DNA from: a virus | Strand: one strand, 5' to 3' | IMG/VR virus record: IMGVR_UViG_3300045120_000224 | Span: 1 to 53,666 of that record | DNA length: 53,666 bases | Part shown: piece after piece, positions 39,488 through 47,366 of the stretch | Layout of the letters: the number at the start of each line of letters is the position of its first letter | How positions within the stretch are numbered: the first letter of the stretch is position 1 | Notes under the pieces: generated by a model | Told to the model about the DNA's origin: nothing | The model's input: the letters and a program-made list of their open reading frames with translations, nothing else | The model's database searches: none | Position numbers and translations under genes: made by a program

Positions 39488-40951
39488 ATGCCCACGTTCC
39501 CCGTCCACTACCGCCCGAGGCCGTACCAGCAGCTGCTGCACCAGATGTGGCGGACGCACCGTATCGGCGTCGGGGTACTGCCACGGCAGGCGGGCAAGGA
39601 CATGGCCATGAGCATGGAGATGTGTGAACGCCGGTTGCGAGTTCCCAAGACGACCGGCGTTTACATCTCCCTCGACAACCCGATGGTGCGCGACATCATC
39701 TACGACAAGACGTACTTCGACCCCGACTCCGGCCACTACATCCAGGCGCTGCAGGACAACGTCCCCTACGACCTGTGCGAGTGGAAGGACACCGTCATGG
39801 AGGGCCGGTTCTCCAACAAGAGCCGGCTCAAGATGCAGGGGTACTTCCAGTCCGGCCGCGACAAGAACGGTGTCGGCACCTCCTTCCAGGACTACGCCTT
39901 CACCGAGCTCGCGCTGTTCACCCGCGAGGACCCGCTGCCCCGGCTCATGCCGATCCTGTCCAACGAGCAGGAGGACAAGCGGCTGATGGCCGTGTCCACC
40001 CCACGCGGGAAGCGGAAGAACCCGCTGTGGCAGCTCATGGAGTCGTTCAAGGGCAGCAAGGACTTCCAGGTCCTCACCTTCACCATCGACGACCTGAACA
40101 CCATGATGGGCCGCGAGGGCCTGCCGCCCGTGCGCAGCCAGGACCAGCTCGCCCAGGACCGCGACGCCTACCACCGCCGCTTCGGCAACGACCGGATGTT
40201 CGAGCAGGAGTACTACTGCTCGTTCGAGGAGATGGACGCGGCCGCCGTCTACGGCGAGGCGTACATGGCGATGGTCAACGACCAGCGCATCCACGACTTC
40301 AACCTGTTCCAAGGCCACCCGGTCTACGTCGCCTTCGACATCGGCGCCTCCGGCATGCAGTCCGACGCCACAGCGTGGCTCGCGTTCCAGTGGATCAACA
40401 ACCGGATGTTCGTCTTCGACTGCGGCGAGGGCCACGGCAAGGCGCTCCCGGAGTACGTCGACGTGCTCCGGGAGAAGGTCTGGTTCCCGATGATCACCCA
40501 GATGATCCTCCCGTGGGACGGCGACCACCACGAGAAGGCGGTGAACACCACGCCGGCGGACATGATGCGCACCAAGTTCCCGAACGTCTCGGTGCTCGCC
40601 AAGTCCGGCAAGGTCTGGAAGATCCCGGGCTCACGCTCCGGGGACTACGACCTGATCACCGACATCCAGCAGGCCCGGATGCAGATGTACAACCTGATCG
40701 TCCACCAGACCAACTGCCAGTGGCTGCTCGAGTGCTTCGAGAACTACAAGTACGAGTTCAACCACAAGGCCCAGATGTGGACCGAGAAGCCGCTGCACGA
40801 CCGCTACTCGCACATGATGGACGCCTACCGCTACGCGGTCCAGGCCACCAAGGAGCTCGACTTCTTCGGCGGCGTGTTCTTCGAGCAGCCCGGCAGCGGA
40901 GGATCCGTCGACTACGTGGAGGACTGGTCGAAGGTGTGGGCCAAGGCATGA
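39488..40951 (+). CDS. terL: Terminase large subunit
   Basis: A 487-aa protein. The ATPase domain has a Walker A variant LPRQAGKDM near residue 33 and a Walker B-type strand ending in the catalytic Glu (DYAFTELALF, about residue 136), followed by a motif-III-like AVSTPRGK. The RNase H-like nuclease domain has FDIGASGMQSDAT (first Asp, about residue 281) and HDRYSHMMDAYRY (late Asp, about residue 446). Together these are the standard parts of the packaging motor that cuts concatemers and pumps DNA through the portal. The length is normal. It is followed by coupled small genes, one of which may be the small subunit. Confidence 0.92.
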   Translation: MPTFPVHYRPRPYQQLLHQMWRTHRIGVGVLPRQAGKDMAMSMEMCERRLRVPKTTGVYISLDNPMVRDIIYDKTYFDPDSGHYIQALQDNVPYDLCEWKDTVMEGRFSNKSRLKMQGYFQSGRDKNGVGTSFQDYAFTELALFTREDPLPRLMPILSNEQEDKRLMAVSTPRGKRKNPLWQLMESFKGSKDFQVLTFTIDDLNTMMGREGLPPVRSQDQLAQDRDAYHRRFGNDRMFEQEYYCSFEEMDAAAVYGEAYMAMVNDQRIHDFNLFQGHPVYVAFDIGASGMQSDATAWLAFQWINNRMFVFDCGEGHGKALPEYVDVLREKVWFPMITQMILPWDGDHHEKAVNTTPADMMRTKFPNVSVLAKSGKVWKIPGSRSGDYDLITDIQQARMQMYNLIVHQTNCQWLLECFENYKYEFNHKAQMWTEKPLHDRYSHMMDAYRYAVQATKELDFFGGVFFEQPGSGGSVDYVEDWSKVWAKA

Positions 40952-41256
40952 AGACAGTCTCCGTGCGCCAGGCGCTGCAGCACGTTGCCGACTACCCGGT
41001 CCCTCTCGACGACGAGATGATCCAGTGGCCGGTCCACGAGCACATCGCCCGTGCCCTGTACACGATCGCCAACAACCCGGACGCCTCGGTCCGTGGCAGC
41101 ATGGGACGCGCGAACAAGGCGCGCAAGATGATCCTCGACCGGCTCGTCGGCCGCCGCCGCAGCGGATCCCACCCGGCGACCCGCAACCATGTGTCGATCG
41201 ACTTCGTCGACCTGACCGGAGGTGAGATCGGTGCTGGAGCTGATGAAGAGGATTGA
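40948..41256 (+). CDS. Hypothetical protein downstream of terminase
   Basis: A 102-aa protein starting MKTVSVRQALQHVADYPVPL; the ATG overlaps the terminase stop (ATGA). A central helix HIARALYTIANNPDASVRGS is followed by a basic patch RANKARKMILDRLVGRRRSG, which could bind DNA, and an acidic end. It may be a packaging accessory, but no family is recognised. Confidence 0.6.
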   Translation: MKTVSVRQALQHVADYPVPLDDEMIQWPVHEHIARALYTIANNPDASVRGSMGRANKARKMILDRLVGRRRSGSHPATRNHVSIDFVDLTGGEIGAGADEED

Positions 41257-41386
41257 CCCCCTGCTGGCGCTGGTCAGCCTGCTCGGCATCATCATCTGCG
41301 TCGGTGGCCTCGGCTACGTCGCCTACCTGTTCGTGTCCGTCATCTTCCTAGGAGCCGCGGGATGCCAGCCGACGTCGTGCCTGTGA
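41231..41386 (+). CDS. Small membrane protein
   Basis: A 51-aa frame from the GTG at 41231 (in-frame ATG at 41243): MLELMKRIDPLLALVSLLGI continuing into IICVGGLGYVAYLFVSVIFL. One long or two short hydrophobic spans. GGAGGTGAG lies directly upstream, and it overlaps genes on both sides. Possible holin or spanin-like accessory close to endolysin and terminase. Confidence 0.5.
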   Translation: MLELMKRIDPLLALVSLLGIIICVGGLGYVAYLFVSVIFLGAAGCQPTSCL

Positions 41387-41655
41387 ACCGGAAGTTCCGC
41401 TCCACCATCCCCGACTCGCACCGCCTGAGCCTCGACACCCGGATCCTGTGGCTGTGGAACCAGCGGTTCGGCACCGTGCAGACCGTGTGGCAGAAGTCGC
41501 CCGATGTGCTCGACAAGACGGCGGCCACCCTCTACCTGCAGGCGATCATGGCGAAGGACCTCGACTCGATCGCGCAGATCTTCCACCGCATCGAGGGTGG
41601 CGCGGTCCCCGACGACAAGGTCCTCGAGCAGGCCGAGTCCGAGATCCGCGTCTGA
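41362..41655 (+). CDS. Hypothetical protein at end of late block, possible small terminase partner
   Basis: A 97-aa protein with AGGAG upstream of the ATG. Pattern: LDTRILWLWNQRFGTVQTVW, then helices with KDLDSIAQIFHRIEGGAVPD. I recall a small family next to terL with xxxLxxIxQIFQRIEGG, usually unannotated. Its place two genes after terL makes a small-terminase role possible but unproven. It is the last gene of the rightward block. Confidence 0.6.
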   Translation: MPADVVPVNRKFRSTIPDSHRLSLDTRILWLWNQRFGTVQTVWQKSPDVLDKTAATLYLQAIMAKDLDSIAQIFHRIEGGAVPDDKVLEQAESEIRV

Positions 41656-41665
41656 AAGTTTTTTT
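41654..41665. promoter_or_regulatory. GAAAGTTTTT motif at the convergence point
   Basis: GAAAGTTTTTTT begins inside the stop codon of the last rightward gene and separates it from the convergent leftward block ending at 41664. The T-run may help terminate the rightward transcript. The same core appears at 47912, 52525 and 6190. Confidence 0.4.
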
Positions 41666-41981
41666 ACGGCGTGGGGGCCCGCCCCGTACGTGCCCGCCTC
41701 CGCCACAGAACGGTGGCCTGTGGGCGCCGGCAGACCCTGCACATGCAACCGGCCCAGTGCAGCAGCGTCTCGGCGTCAGGGATGGTCTCAGGCATCTCTC
41801 GTGCCTGCTCCTCGACCAGCTCGAGGGGCAGGAACCACTGGCCGTGGAAGCGCACGGCACGCGGGTCGCCCGGCTTGCGGACACCGTTGGTCCGCTCGTC
41901 GGCCGACAGCGGCAGGTACCCGTGCCCGCACTTGTACCACCGGGTGCCGTCCGGCAGGGTCTTGATCGGCCGGCTGGTCAC
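41664..41981 (-). CDS. Small Cys-containing hypothetical protein
   Basis: A 105-aa protein from the GTG at 41981, which overlaps the upstream stop (GTGA). WYKCGHGYLPLSADERTNG near the N-terminus and CMCRVCRR near the C-terminus place four Cys and one His that could bind zinc. It is the last gene of the leftward block, ending at the convergence point. Function unknown. Confidence 0.6.
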   Translation of the reverse strand: MTSRPIKTLPDGTRWYKCGHGYLPLSADERTNGVRKPGDPRAVRFHGQWFLPLELVEEQAREMPETIPDAETLLHWAGCMCRVCRRPQATVLWRRRARTGRAPTP

Positions 41982-42520
41982 GGGTACAGCGTGCCCTCGG
42001 CGTACTCGTTGTACAGCGTCAGCGTCATCGGCCGGTGCCGGCGGATGAAGTAGCCGGGCTTCACCCGATACGCCTTCGGGATCTTCCGCCCCATGATGTA
42101 GGTCATGTACGGCTTGTCGAAGTAGAACCTCAGCACCTGGTTGATCTTGCGCAGGTCCGAGGCGGCCGACCCGCCCTCGTCCATCAGGTCCTTCACCCGG
42201 ATCCCGGTGGCCCACTCGTAGATCATCACGGCCGCGACCCGGTGACCATGCACTGGTGTGAGGTTGCGCAGGAACTTGCGTGTCTCACGCTCCCACGCCA
42301 CGAGATGGGGATTCTCCCGGATCAGGTACTTGTCCTTCGTGAATGGCATTCTTCCTCTCTCTGAGTCAGGGAGAGTCAGCTGGTCGAGGCGGGCGGACGC
42401 CTGCGCGTCGAGGGCCGTTGACGGCACTCGACGCTTGTCGGCCTCCTCCTTCACGAACTTCTTCTTCAGCAGCATCTCGACCTCGGAGAGAAGCTGCCGA
42501 TCGCTACCGATTGGCTCCAT
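41978..42520 (-). CDS. Hypothetical basic protein
   Basis: A 180-aa frame from the ATG at 42520; the open frame extends to 42562 but that start lies inside a terminator hairpin. An internal ATG at 42349 has a much better site (GAGAGAGGAAGA), so a 123-aa product is also likely. The C-terminal part is basic with many Tyr and Arg (YFDKPYMTYIMGRKIPKAYR; YFIRRHRPMTLTLYNEYAEG), suggesting nucleic-acid contact. No family recognised. Confidence 0.6.
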   Translation of the reverse strand: MEPIGSDRQLLSEVEMLLKKKFVKEEADKRRVPSTALDAQASARLDQLTLPDSERGRMPFTKDKYLIRENPHLVAWERETRKFLRNLTPVHGHRVAAVMIYEWATGIRVKDLMDEGGSAASDLRKINQVLRFYFDKPYMTYIMGRKIPKAYRVKPGYFIRRHRPMTLTLYNEYAEGTLYP

Positions 42521-42538
42521 GCGAAGCATGCTACTCGG

Positions 42539-42574
42539 AAAAAAAGAGAGGACCGCAGCCATTGGCTACGGTCC
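42539..42574 (-). terminator. Rho-independent terminator (minus strand)
   Basis: Reading leftward, a 25-nt hairpin (42550-42574; GGACCG arms with inner AGCC/GGCT) is followed by seven T residues (A residues at 42539-42545 on the plus strand). It would end the long early transcript, leaving the last two genes dependent on read-through. Confidence 0.8.
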
Positions 42575-42580
42575 CCTCCC

Positions 42581-42775
42581 TCACTTCAGCACCTCACTCC
42601 ACAGCGCCTTCTCCTGCAGAGACGCCGGTCGCACCGACACGATCTCCCAGCCCTTCTCGGTCCGGTGGAGGTTCTCCACCATCCCGTGCCGGACACGGAA
42701 CCCGAGGTCGACGACCAGCCGCTCCTCCCGTGCACCGCTGATCTGCGCGTACACCGGCTTCGGTGTGTCACTCAT
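42581..42775 (-). CDS. Small hypothetical protein
   Basis: A 64-aa protein starting MSDTPKPVYAQISGAREERL. The ATG at 42775 is chosen for its GAGGGAGG site; longer frames begin with Arg-rich leader. Short beta-rich protein (RLVVDLGFRVRHGMVENLHR) with no recognised motif. Directly followed by a terminator. Confidence 0.65.
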   Translation of the reverse strand: MSDTPKPVYAQISGAREERLVVDLGFRVRHGMVENLHRTEKGWEIVSVRPASLQEKALWSEVLK

Positions 42776-42950
42776 CGCTGCCTCCCTCACCGGGTGGAAT
42801 GACGTGCCCGCTAGCGAGCTCCCCACACGGGCAGATCGGGTCACGCGGACAGAAACAAACCCGGCATGATGGGGCGCGCCAATGGTCCGTGGCCAGGTGA
42901 TGACAGATTCCACACCGACCCTCCGGGGCGTGCGTCGGTGTATCACTCAT
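42768..42950 (-). CDS. Small zinc-finger-like protein
   Basis: A 60-aa protein with a dense Cys/His array: CGICHHLATDH, then CRVCFCPRDPICPCGELASG and H. This is enough for two zinc sites. The ATG overlaps the preceding stop, and its own 3' end overlaps the next start by 8 nt. It belongs to the run of tiny Cys-rich genes between prim-pol and the terminator. Function unknown. Confidence 0.65.
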   Translation of the reverse strand: MSDTPTHAPEGRCGICHHLATDHWRAPSCRVCFCPRDPICPCGELASGHVIPPGEGGSDE

Positions 42951-43081
42951 CACTCAGTCACCTTCGCAGCGATCGTGTCAAGTGACGAGGCTATCTGGTC
43001 CAGCGACCGCGCTATGTCCACGAGCGAATCGAGCATCTGATGAGCCAGAGCCCATGCGTTCGCTTCGTCTCCGAGGTTCAT
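42950..43081 (-). CDS. Tiny helical hypothetical protein
   Basis: A 43-aa protein starting MNLGDEANAWALAHQMLDSL and continuing as heptad-like helix (VDIARSLDQIASSLDTIAAK). GGAGGTGAGG lies directly upstream. Likely oligomeric. Function unknown. Confidence 0.6.
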   Translation of the reverse strand: MNLGDEANAWALAHQMLDSLVDIARSLDQIASSLDTIAAKVTE

Positions 43082-43085
43082 ACCC

Positions 43086-43208
43086 TCACCTCCGTATGCC
43101 GTGAACGGGCCCGGTGAGGGGCTCGCACACGAGACACCGGATGCCCGGTACCCACTCACCGGGCTGACGCTCGGTGCAGAACCGGGCCCGGGTGTCGTGC
43201 CCGTTCAC
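43086..43208 (-). CDS. Tiny Cys-rich protein bounded by an inverted repeat
   Basis: A 40-aa frame from the GTG at 43208, overlapping the prim-pol stop as GTGA: MNGHDTRARFCTERQPGEWV, then PGIRCLVCEPLTGPVHGIRR. One Cys plus a CxxC and flanking His residues could bind zinc. The start and end of the gene lie in the two arms of a 13-bp inverted repeat. GTGA coupling and its Cys pattern support it; length limits confidence. Confidence 0.5.
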   Translation of the reverse strand: MNGHDTRARFCTERQPGEWVPGIRCLVCEPLTGPVHGIRR

Positions 43209-43211
43209 GGC
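43098..43211. repeat. Nested inverted repeat spanning a tiny gene
   Basis: Perfect 13-bp arms at 43098-43110 and 43199-43211, with inner 9-bp arms CCCGGTGAG (43110-43118) and CTCACCGGG (43155-43163). They enclose almost the whole 40-aa gene. The structure may hide the ribosome site of the next gene. Confidence 0.5.
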
Positions 43212-44050
43212 GCTGTGGCGGTGCCGTACCGCTCGATGTTGGCGAGCAGCTTCGCCGTCTCGTCCGCGTCGAGACCCAGGTCGATGGCCCGCTTCTCCAC
43301 GAGCTCCGGCCAGTTCTCGATCTTCGCCTCGCGCATCTGGTTCCCGATGGCGAACAGCGTGTTGTTCCGCTTCCCCGCAGGGATCGGCTTGCTCAGGTCC
43401 ACGATCAGCTGGTCCTGCATGAGTAGTACCTCCGTCTCGTCGTTGCCCTCGAGGACCGAGATGATCCTCGCGGTTGATGCGGCCGCCTTCTGCTCCCGCG
43501 CGACCAGGTCCTCGAGGACCTGGAGCGGCAGCGGCACCGGCTCACGCCCGTTCCACCGCTGCTGCGGGTGGTGGTAGACACAGCCCGTGCTACGGATGTC
43601 CACCCCCTGCTCGATGCCGATGCGGTCCCGCACCAGGGCGAAGCCCTCGGTGTGCGACCACACGTCGTCGAGCGTGTAGAACAGGTGGTACCCGTTGCCG
43701 GACTTGCTGGTCTCCGCCATCGTCAGCGGCAGTGCTCCCAGCTTCTTGGCCTCGTGCAGCCCACCGTTCTTCCCGTCGATGTCGATGCACACCATCTGCA
43801 CCGACCTCATGACGAACGCGAACTCCCACTTCCCCTTCTCATACCCGAACAGGATGCGGCGGTGGTTGAACTCGTTGCGCATGTAGCGCGGGATGAAGCC
43901 GTTCCTCGGGTCCGACTTCGGACCCTGCAGCCCCCAGCCCTGGTCGGTCCGGCCGTCAGGCCAGGCCCGCACAAGCGCCGGCCCGTTGGGACCGGACAGG
44001 GCGAGGAACGACGTCGGCAGTGGTGAGACCACGTCGTAGTCGTCACTCAT
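43205..44050 (-). CDS. Prim-pol domain primase/polymerase
   Basis: A 281-aa protein from the ATG at 44050, which overlaps the helicase stop. It has the bifunctional primase/polymerase pattern: VCIDIDGKNGG supplies the metal-binding DxD, SKSGNGYHLFYT the sugar/nucleotide contact with the conserved His, and GVDIRSTGCVYHHPQ the third acidic residue region. These AEP-family enzymes lay primers and can extend them. It is coupled to an SF3 helicase immediately upstream, the classic prim-pol/helicase replication pair of phages and plasmids. Confidence 0.88.
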   Translation of the reverse strand: MSDDYDVVSPLPTSFLALSGPNGPALVRAWPDGRTDQGWGLQGPKSDPRNGFIPRYMRNEFNHRRILFGYEKGKWEFAFVMRSVQMVCIDIDGKNGGLHEAKKLGALPLTMAETSKSGNGYHLFYTLDDVWSHTEGFALVRDRIGIEQGVDIRSTGCVYHHPQQRWNGREPVPLPLQVLEDLVAREQKAAASTARIISVLEGNDETEVLLMQDQLIVDLSKPIPAGKRNNTLFAIGNQMREAKIENWPELVEKRAIDLGLDADETAKLLANIERYGTATAP

Positions 44051-45437
44051 CCACCAGGGTGTCGAGGATCTCTGCGTCATCGCTGGTTCCTTCCTTGATC
44101 GTTCGTACGAATGCGGCAGCCTCGTCCTTGAACGAGACCACCGTCCTGACTTTGCGCACCGTCTTGCCAGTCCGGAAGGACTTGCGCTCGGTGTTGAGCA
44201 GCGGAGCGAACAGCGCCAGCACGTCGGGCTCAGCCCACGTACCGAGGTCGTTCTCCTTCAGCCGCCACGACCTGAACCGTGCGATCAGGTCGGAGGCGGC
44301 GATGTCGAGCAGGCCCACCGCCCCGAGCGGGTCGGTCTCCTCCACGGCCTTGATGAACTGCAGGCCGAGGGAGTTGGCGTACATCTGGTTCAGCTGAAGC
44401 TCGATCGCCTTCGCGGTCGGCGCCAGCCTGGTGGCCACGTCCTGCTCCTGCACGTACCGGTCCACCATCAGCGACAGCAGCGCCCCGATCATCTGCGGTG
44501 TGCGCACGTACCTCTCGAAGGAGTGGTCCAGTGCGTACACGTTCGGGAACTGGAACCGCACCAGCCGCTTCTGCAGGGCCATCGACTTGTCGCTGGTCTT
44601 CGGCTCCCGGTTGAGACCCTCGATGAACAGCGCGTTGGTCGACACCATCGTGGCCGTCGACTCGTACAGCCGCCGGATCGGCACGGGTTCCCCGGCCGTC
44701 AGCGACTTCTCGTACCCGGAGTCCTTCACGTACTCCGAGCGACCGTCGTACACGATGTTGAGCAGCTTGCCGTTCAGCTCGGTGACCACCGGGTTCTGCT
44801 CCGACATCGCCTGCCGTGTCACATGGCTGACGTTGTCGGGACCGAACAGGGACTGCAGCATCTTGAGCATCAGGCTCTTGCCGTTGCGGCCCTCGCCCAG
44901 CAGCAGCACGTACTTCACCGCCGACCACCCTGGTGCCAGACAGGTAGCCAGGTGGGCCAGCAGCGACTCGGCCTCCTCGTCGGAGTCCAGCCACCCGCTG
45001 AAGATGTCGAAGACCTTGGCCTTCGCCTTCTTGTCCGTGTTCAGCATCGGCACCACCGTGTTGGGACGGAAGTCCCCGGACACGGTGACGAGGTTGCCCT
45101 CGTCGTCGAGCTCGCGCAGCCCCTGCTTGGTCCGCACGAGCAGCGAGTCCACCGTCTTGTCGATCTGGTTCGCAGTCTGCGCCACCATGAAGTCGAAGCT
45201 CGCAAGCTCCGAGTCACTGGCGAACAGCGCATCGAACTGCTCGGCCGCCAGGACCTGGATGTCCCGCCTCGTCTGTGGCAGCCAGATGGTCCGGTCGATG
45301 TCCGGAACCACCGATGTGTCCAGCGTCTCGTAGTCCGCCGGGATGTACGTCACGCCTCGATACCTGACCATGTTCGACCCCGTCGACAACCGGAAGGCGT
45401 AGGTGGCCAGCTCCTTCTTCGTCTTCAACTCCAGCAT
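44043..45437 (-). CDS. SF3 (D5-like) replicative helicase
   Basis: A 464-aa protein from the ATG at 45437 (AAGGA about 10 nt upstream; the frame is open further but passes through the hairpin 45477-45500). Walker A LLLGEGRNGKS lies near residue 204, Walker B-like NGKLLNIVYDG near 245, and the SF3 motif C VSTNALF near 290. The C-terminal winged-helix-like part ends in LVDE. It would unwind the replication fork, with primers supplied by the following prim-pol. Confidence 0.88.
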   Translation of the reverse strand: MLELKTKKELATYAFRLSTGSNMVRYRGVTYIPADYETLDTSVVPDIDRTIWLPQTRRDIQVLAAEQFDALFASDSELASFDFMVAQTANQIDKTVDSLLVRTKQGLRELDDEGNLVTVSGDFRPNTVVPMLNTDKKAKAKVFDIFSGWLDSDEEAESLLAHLATCLAPGWSAVKYVLLLGEGRNGKSLMLKMLQSLFGPDNVSHVTRQAMSEQNPVVTELNGKLLNIVYDGRSEYVKDSGYEKSLTAGEPVPIRRLYESTATMVSTNALFIEGLNREPKTSDKSMALQKRLVRFQFPNVYALDHSFERYVRTPQMIGALLSLMVDRYVQEQDVATRLAPTAKAIELQLNQMYANSLGLQFIKAVEETDPLGAVGLLDIAASDLIARFRSWRLKENDLGTWAEPDVLALFAPLLNTERKSFRTGKTVRKVRTVVSFKDEAAAFVRTIKEGTSDDAEILDTLVDE

Positions 45438-45476
45438 GGGAGCCGTCCTTTCATCTCTCGAATGAAAACGAACGGC

Positions 45477-45500
45477 CGGCCGGTGCCGAAGCACCGGCCG
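45477..45500 (-). terminator. Hairpin with UUCG tetraloop
   Basis: Perfect 10-bp arms 45477-45486 and 45491-45500; on the minus strand the loop is C(UUCG)G, an exceptionally stable tetraloop. It lies just upstream of the helicase start, between it and the 42-aa gene. No U-tract; it may be an RNA-stability or processing element. Confidence 0.6.
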
Positions 45501-45508
45501 ACCGCTCG

Positions 45509-45637
45509 TCAATCCCGCTTCTGCTGGTTCCGGAGAACCTCGATCTTCCGCTCGATCAGAGCGATGTCGTCCTCCGTGATGCCTGGCCTCTCGAGCCGGT
45601 CCAGCAGCCGCGTGATTCGTGGGTCCATGTCATCCAT
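45509..45637 (-). CDS. Small hypothetical protein
   Basis: A 42-aa protein MDDMDPRITRLLDRLERPGI followed by TEDDIALIERKIEVLRNQQK. AGGAGAGGAGGG precedes the ATG at 45637, a very strong site. Two amphipathic helices separated by a turn; probably a small dimerising protein. Hairpins stand on both sides. Function unknown. Confidence 0.65.
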   Translation of the reverse strand: MDDMDPRITRLLDRLERPGITEDDIALIERKIEVLRNQQKRD

Positions 45638-45659
45638 GGAACCCTCCTCTCCTACCCGT

Positions 45660-45680
45660 GGTCAGGCACAGTGCCTGACC
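45660..45680 (-). terminator. Intergenic hairpin
   Basis: Arms GGTCAGGCAC (45660-45669) and GTGCCTGACC (45671-45680), nested in a further TACCC/GGGTA pairing. It lies after the SF2 helicase gene on the minus strand. No U-tract. Confidence 0.5.
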
Positions 45681-45709
45681 CCGCCCCCGATCACGGGGTA
45701 GGAAGAACC

Positions 45710-46891
45710 TCACTGCAGTACCAACCGGAACACCCGCTTCTTCGAGGCGTTGCCGCCTACACCACGCGGCATGATCCGCCCGATCAGCTGACGCCGGAGA
45801 CTGTCGTCGTCCGTGTCGTCGATGATGATGAGGACGTCACACGCCTTGTCCAACCCATCCGTGCCGGTGGCCAGCGAAGCCGTACCGACCAGCACGTCGA
45901 ACACTCTGCCACGGAACTGACCCAGGAGCGCCAGCTTCTTCTCCTGTGTCGTGGACCCGGTCACCAGCCCGTGCGCTACCCGGTCCAGCAGCAGCCTCTG
46001 GCTGTACGCCGTAGCCACTGTGGCGTGGTTGGCGTACACGAGCGCCGGAGTCCCGAACCGCTGTAGCAGGGCGTCCACCTGTAGGTAGACGTCATGCCTC
46101 AGCAGCCCGTCGTCGTCGATCAGCGACAGCTTGACACGCTGGTGCCGCTCCTCCATCTGGCTGGCGACCACCCGCTCCTCCCTCCGGTTGAAACCGAAAC
46201 GACGGAACGCGAAGTCCAGCCTCTCGCTGACGGGCAGATCCTGCACCGTGTAGGTCAGGTCGTCCGGCAGGTAGAACACCCCGTCCAGCGCAGCCAGGTA
46301 GGCCGCGGCGTCCGGGAACGACCTGAACCCGGTGACCTTGGGCTCACGTCCGAACGGGTTCTCCTCCGTCTCGCAGTTCGCGTAGAGGAACTCGAGGTAC
46401 CCGCCCTTCGTCCCGTGCGGGTCGAGCACATGCTTGATGCAGTACACTCGCTCCGCGTCGTTGTAGTTCGGCGTCGCGGACGCCAGCACCAGCGGCGCCT
46501 GCAGGTGCCGGGCCATCGTGTCCAGCTTGACCCAGCCCTTGCCGCCGTGACCACCGAACAGGTGCATCTCGTCGGCGATCACGGCGACCTTGCGGGACAG
46601 CCGGGTGTCCGGCATCCGGAACCTCGCGTGCGACATGGGTTGCACGTCGACGTTCAGCCTCCGGCCCGTCGCCACCCACAGGTCGTGGGTGGCCGGCGGT
46701 GAGATGACGACCACCTCGGTCTGTCCCCAGACCACCATCTGCAGCAGGCCGGTGATGGTCTTGCCAGCACCGGTCTTGTAGTACAGGCAGGTCCTCGGTG
46801 CCACGCCCGCCAAGACCTGAGCACCGAGGACCGCGTCCTTCTGCCAGTCGAACAGCGGCTGGCCGAGCATCCGCTCGAAGTCCTCGATCAT
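45710..46891 (-). CDS. SF2 DExH helicase
   Basis: A 393-aa protein from the ATG at 46891 (GGAGG 5 nt upstream; an in-frame ATG at 46918 has no site). Motif I is YYKTGAGKT near residue 40, motif II (Walker B) is IADEMH near 105, motif III is LASATPN, and motif VI is QLIGRIMPRG near 370. The shortened spacing and single compact body resemble phage SF2 ATPases used in recombination or transcription remodelling. It lies between the Cys-rich gene and the replication pair. Confidence 0.85.
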   Translation of the reverse strand: MIEDFERMLGQPLFDWQKDAVLGAQVLAGVAPRTCLYYKTGAGKTITGLLQMVVWGQTEVVVISPPATHDLWVATGRRLNVDVQPMSHARFRMPDTRLSRKVAVIADEMHLFGGHGGKGWVKLDTMARHLQAPLVLASATPNYNDAERVYCIKHVLDPHGTKGGYLEFLYANCETEENPFGREPKVTGFRSFPDAAAYLAALDGVFYLPDDLTYTVQDLPVSERLDFAFRRFGFNRREERVVASQMEERHQRVKLSLIDDDGLLRHDVYLQVDALLQRFGTPALVYANHATVATAYSQRLLLDRVAHGLVTGSTTQEKKLALLGQFRGRVFDVLVGTASLATGTDGLDKACDVLIIIDDTDDDSLRRQLIGRIMPRGVGGNASKKRVFRLVLQ

Positions 46892-47052
46892 CGGAGCCTC
46901 CGCATACAGGTACCACATGACACGGCGTCGGTGGTCTCGACCAAGGTCCAGCCACCGTGAACCTTGCAGCGTGCCACCCGACGGAACTCCGAGATCGCAT
47001 GCACCACGTTGCCGAGCTCGTTGGTCGTGGTGTTCAGCACCCGGGCGTTCAC
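46888..47052 (-). CDS. Small Cys/His-containing protein
   Basis: A 54-aa frame from the GTG at 47052, overlapping the preceding stop (GTGA): MNARVLNTTTNELGNVVHAI, then RCKVHGGWTLVETTDAVSCG and TCMRRLR. C-x2-H and C-x2-C spaced by about 17 residues suggest one zinc site. Its stop overlaps the helicase start. Function unknown. Confidence 0.6.
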   Translation of the reverse strand: MNARVLNTTTNELGNVVHAISEFRRVARCKVHGGWTLVETTDAVSCGTCMRRLR

Positions 47053-47366
47053 GACTCCGCCTTGCAGTTCTTGCAGACCCCGAAGGTCAGCACGACCCGG
47101 GTACCCCAGCGCTGTCGCGCGACGTGCCCGGTGTAGAAGCCCACCTCCGGCGGGCAGTAGGTCCGGCACCTGTCGCAGGTGCGGTCCCACAACTTCAGCT
47201 CCGCCTCGGTCGGCTCGTGGTCCAGCTCGCACATGGGCGTGACCACCAGGTTGCCGGCCTGCGCGTTGAACCCCTTGAAGAACGGGTCCATCTGCGCGAG
47301 CCGCTGGTCCACCGCGGCCACCACCCACGGTGGCTCGACGATGAGCTCACTCATCTCCTCGTCCAT
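47049..47366 (-). CDS. Hypothetical zinc-ribbon-like protein
   Basis: A 105-aa protein from the ATG at 47366 with GGAAGGAGG upstream. It carries CDRCRTYC in the middle and CKNCKAES at the C-terminus, giving paired Cys clusters for one or two zinc ribbons; an upstream MCELDHEPTEAELKLWDRTC segment is helical. Overlaps both neighbours. A zinc-binding adaptor for replication or transcription is plausible but not shown. Confidence 0.65.
   Translation of the reverse strand: MDEEMSELIVEPPWVVAAVDQRLAQMDPFFKGFNAQAGNLVVTPMCELDHEPTEAELKLWDRTCDRCRTYCPPEVGFYTGHVARQRWGTRVVLTFGVCKNCKAES

Noticed and set aside
42520-42562. Upstream extension of the gene ending at 41978 to 42562
   Set aside because: The start would lie within a rho-independent terminator hairpin.
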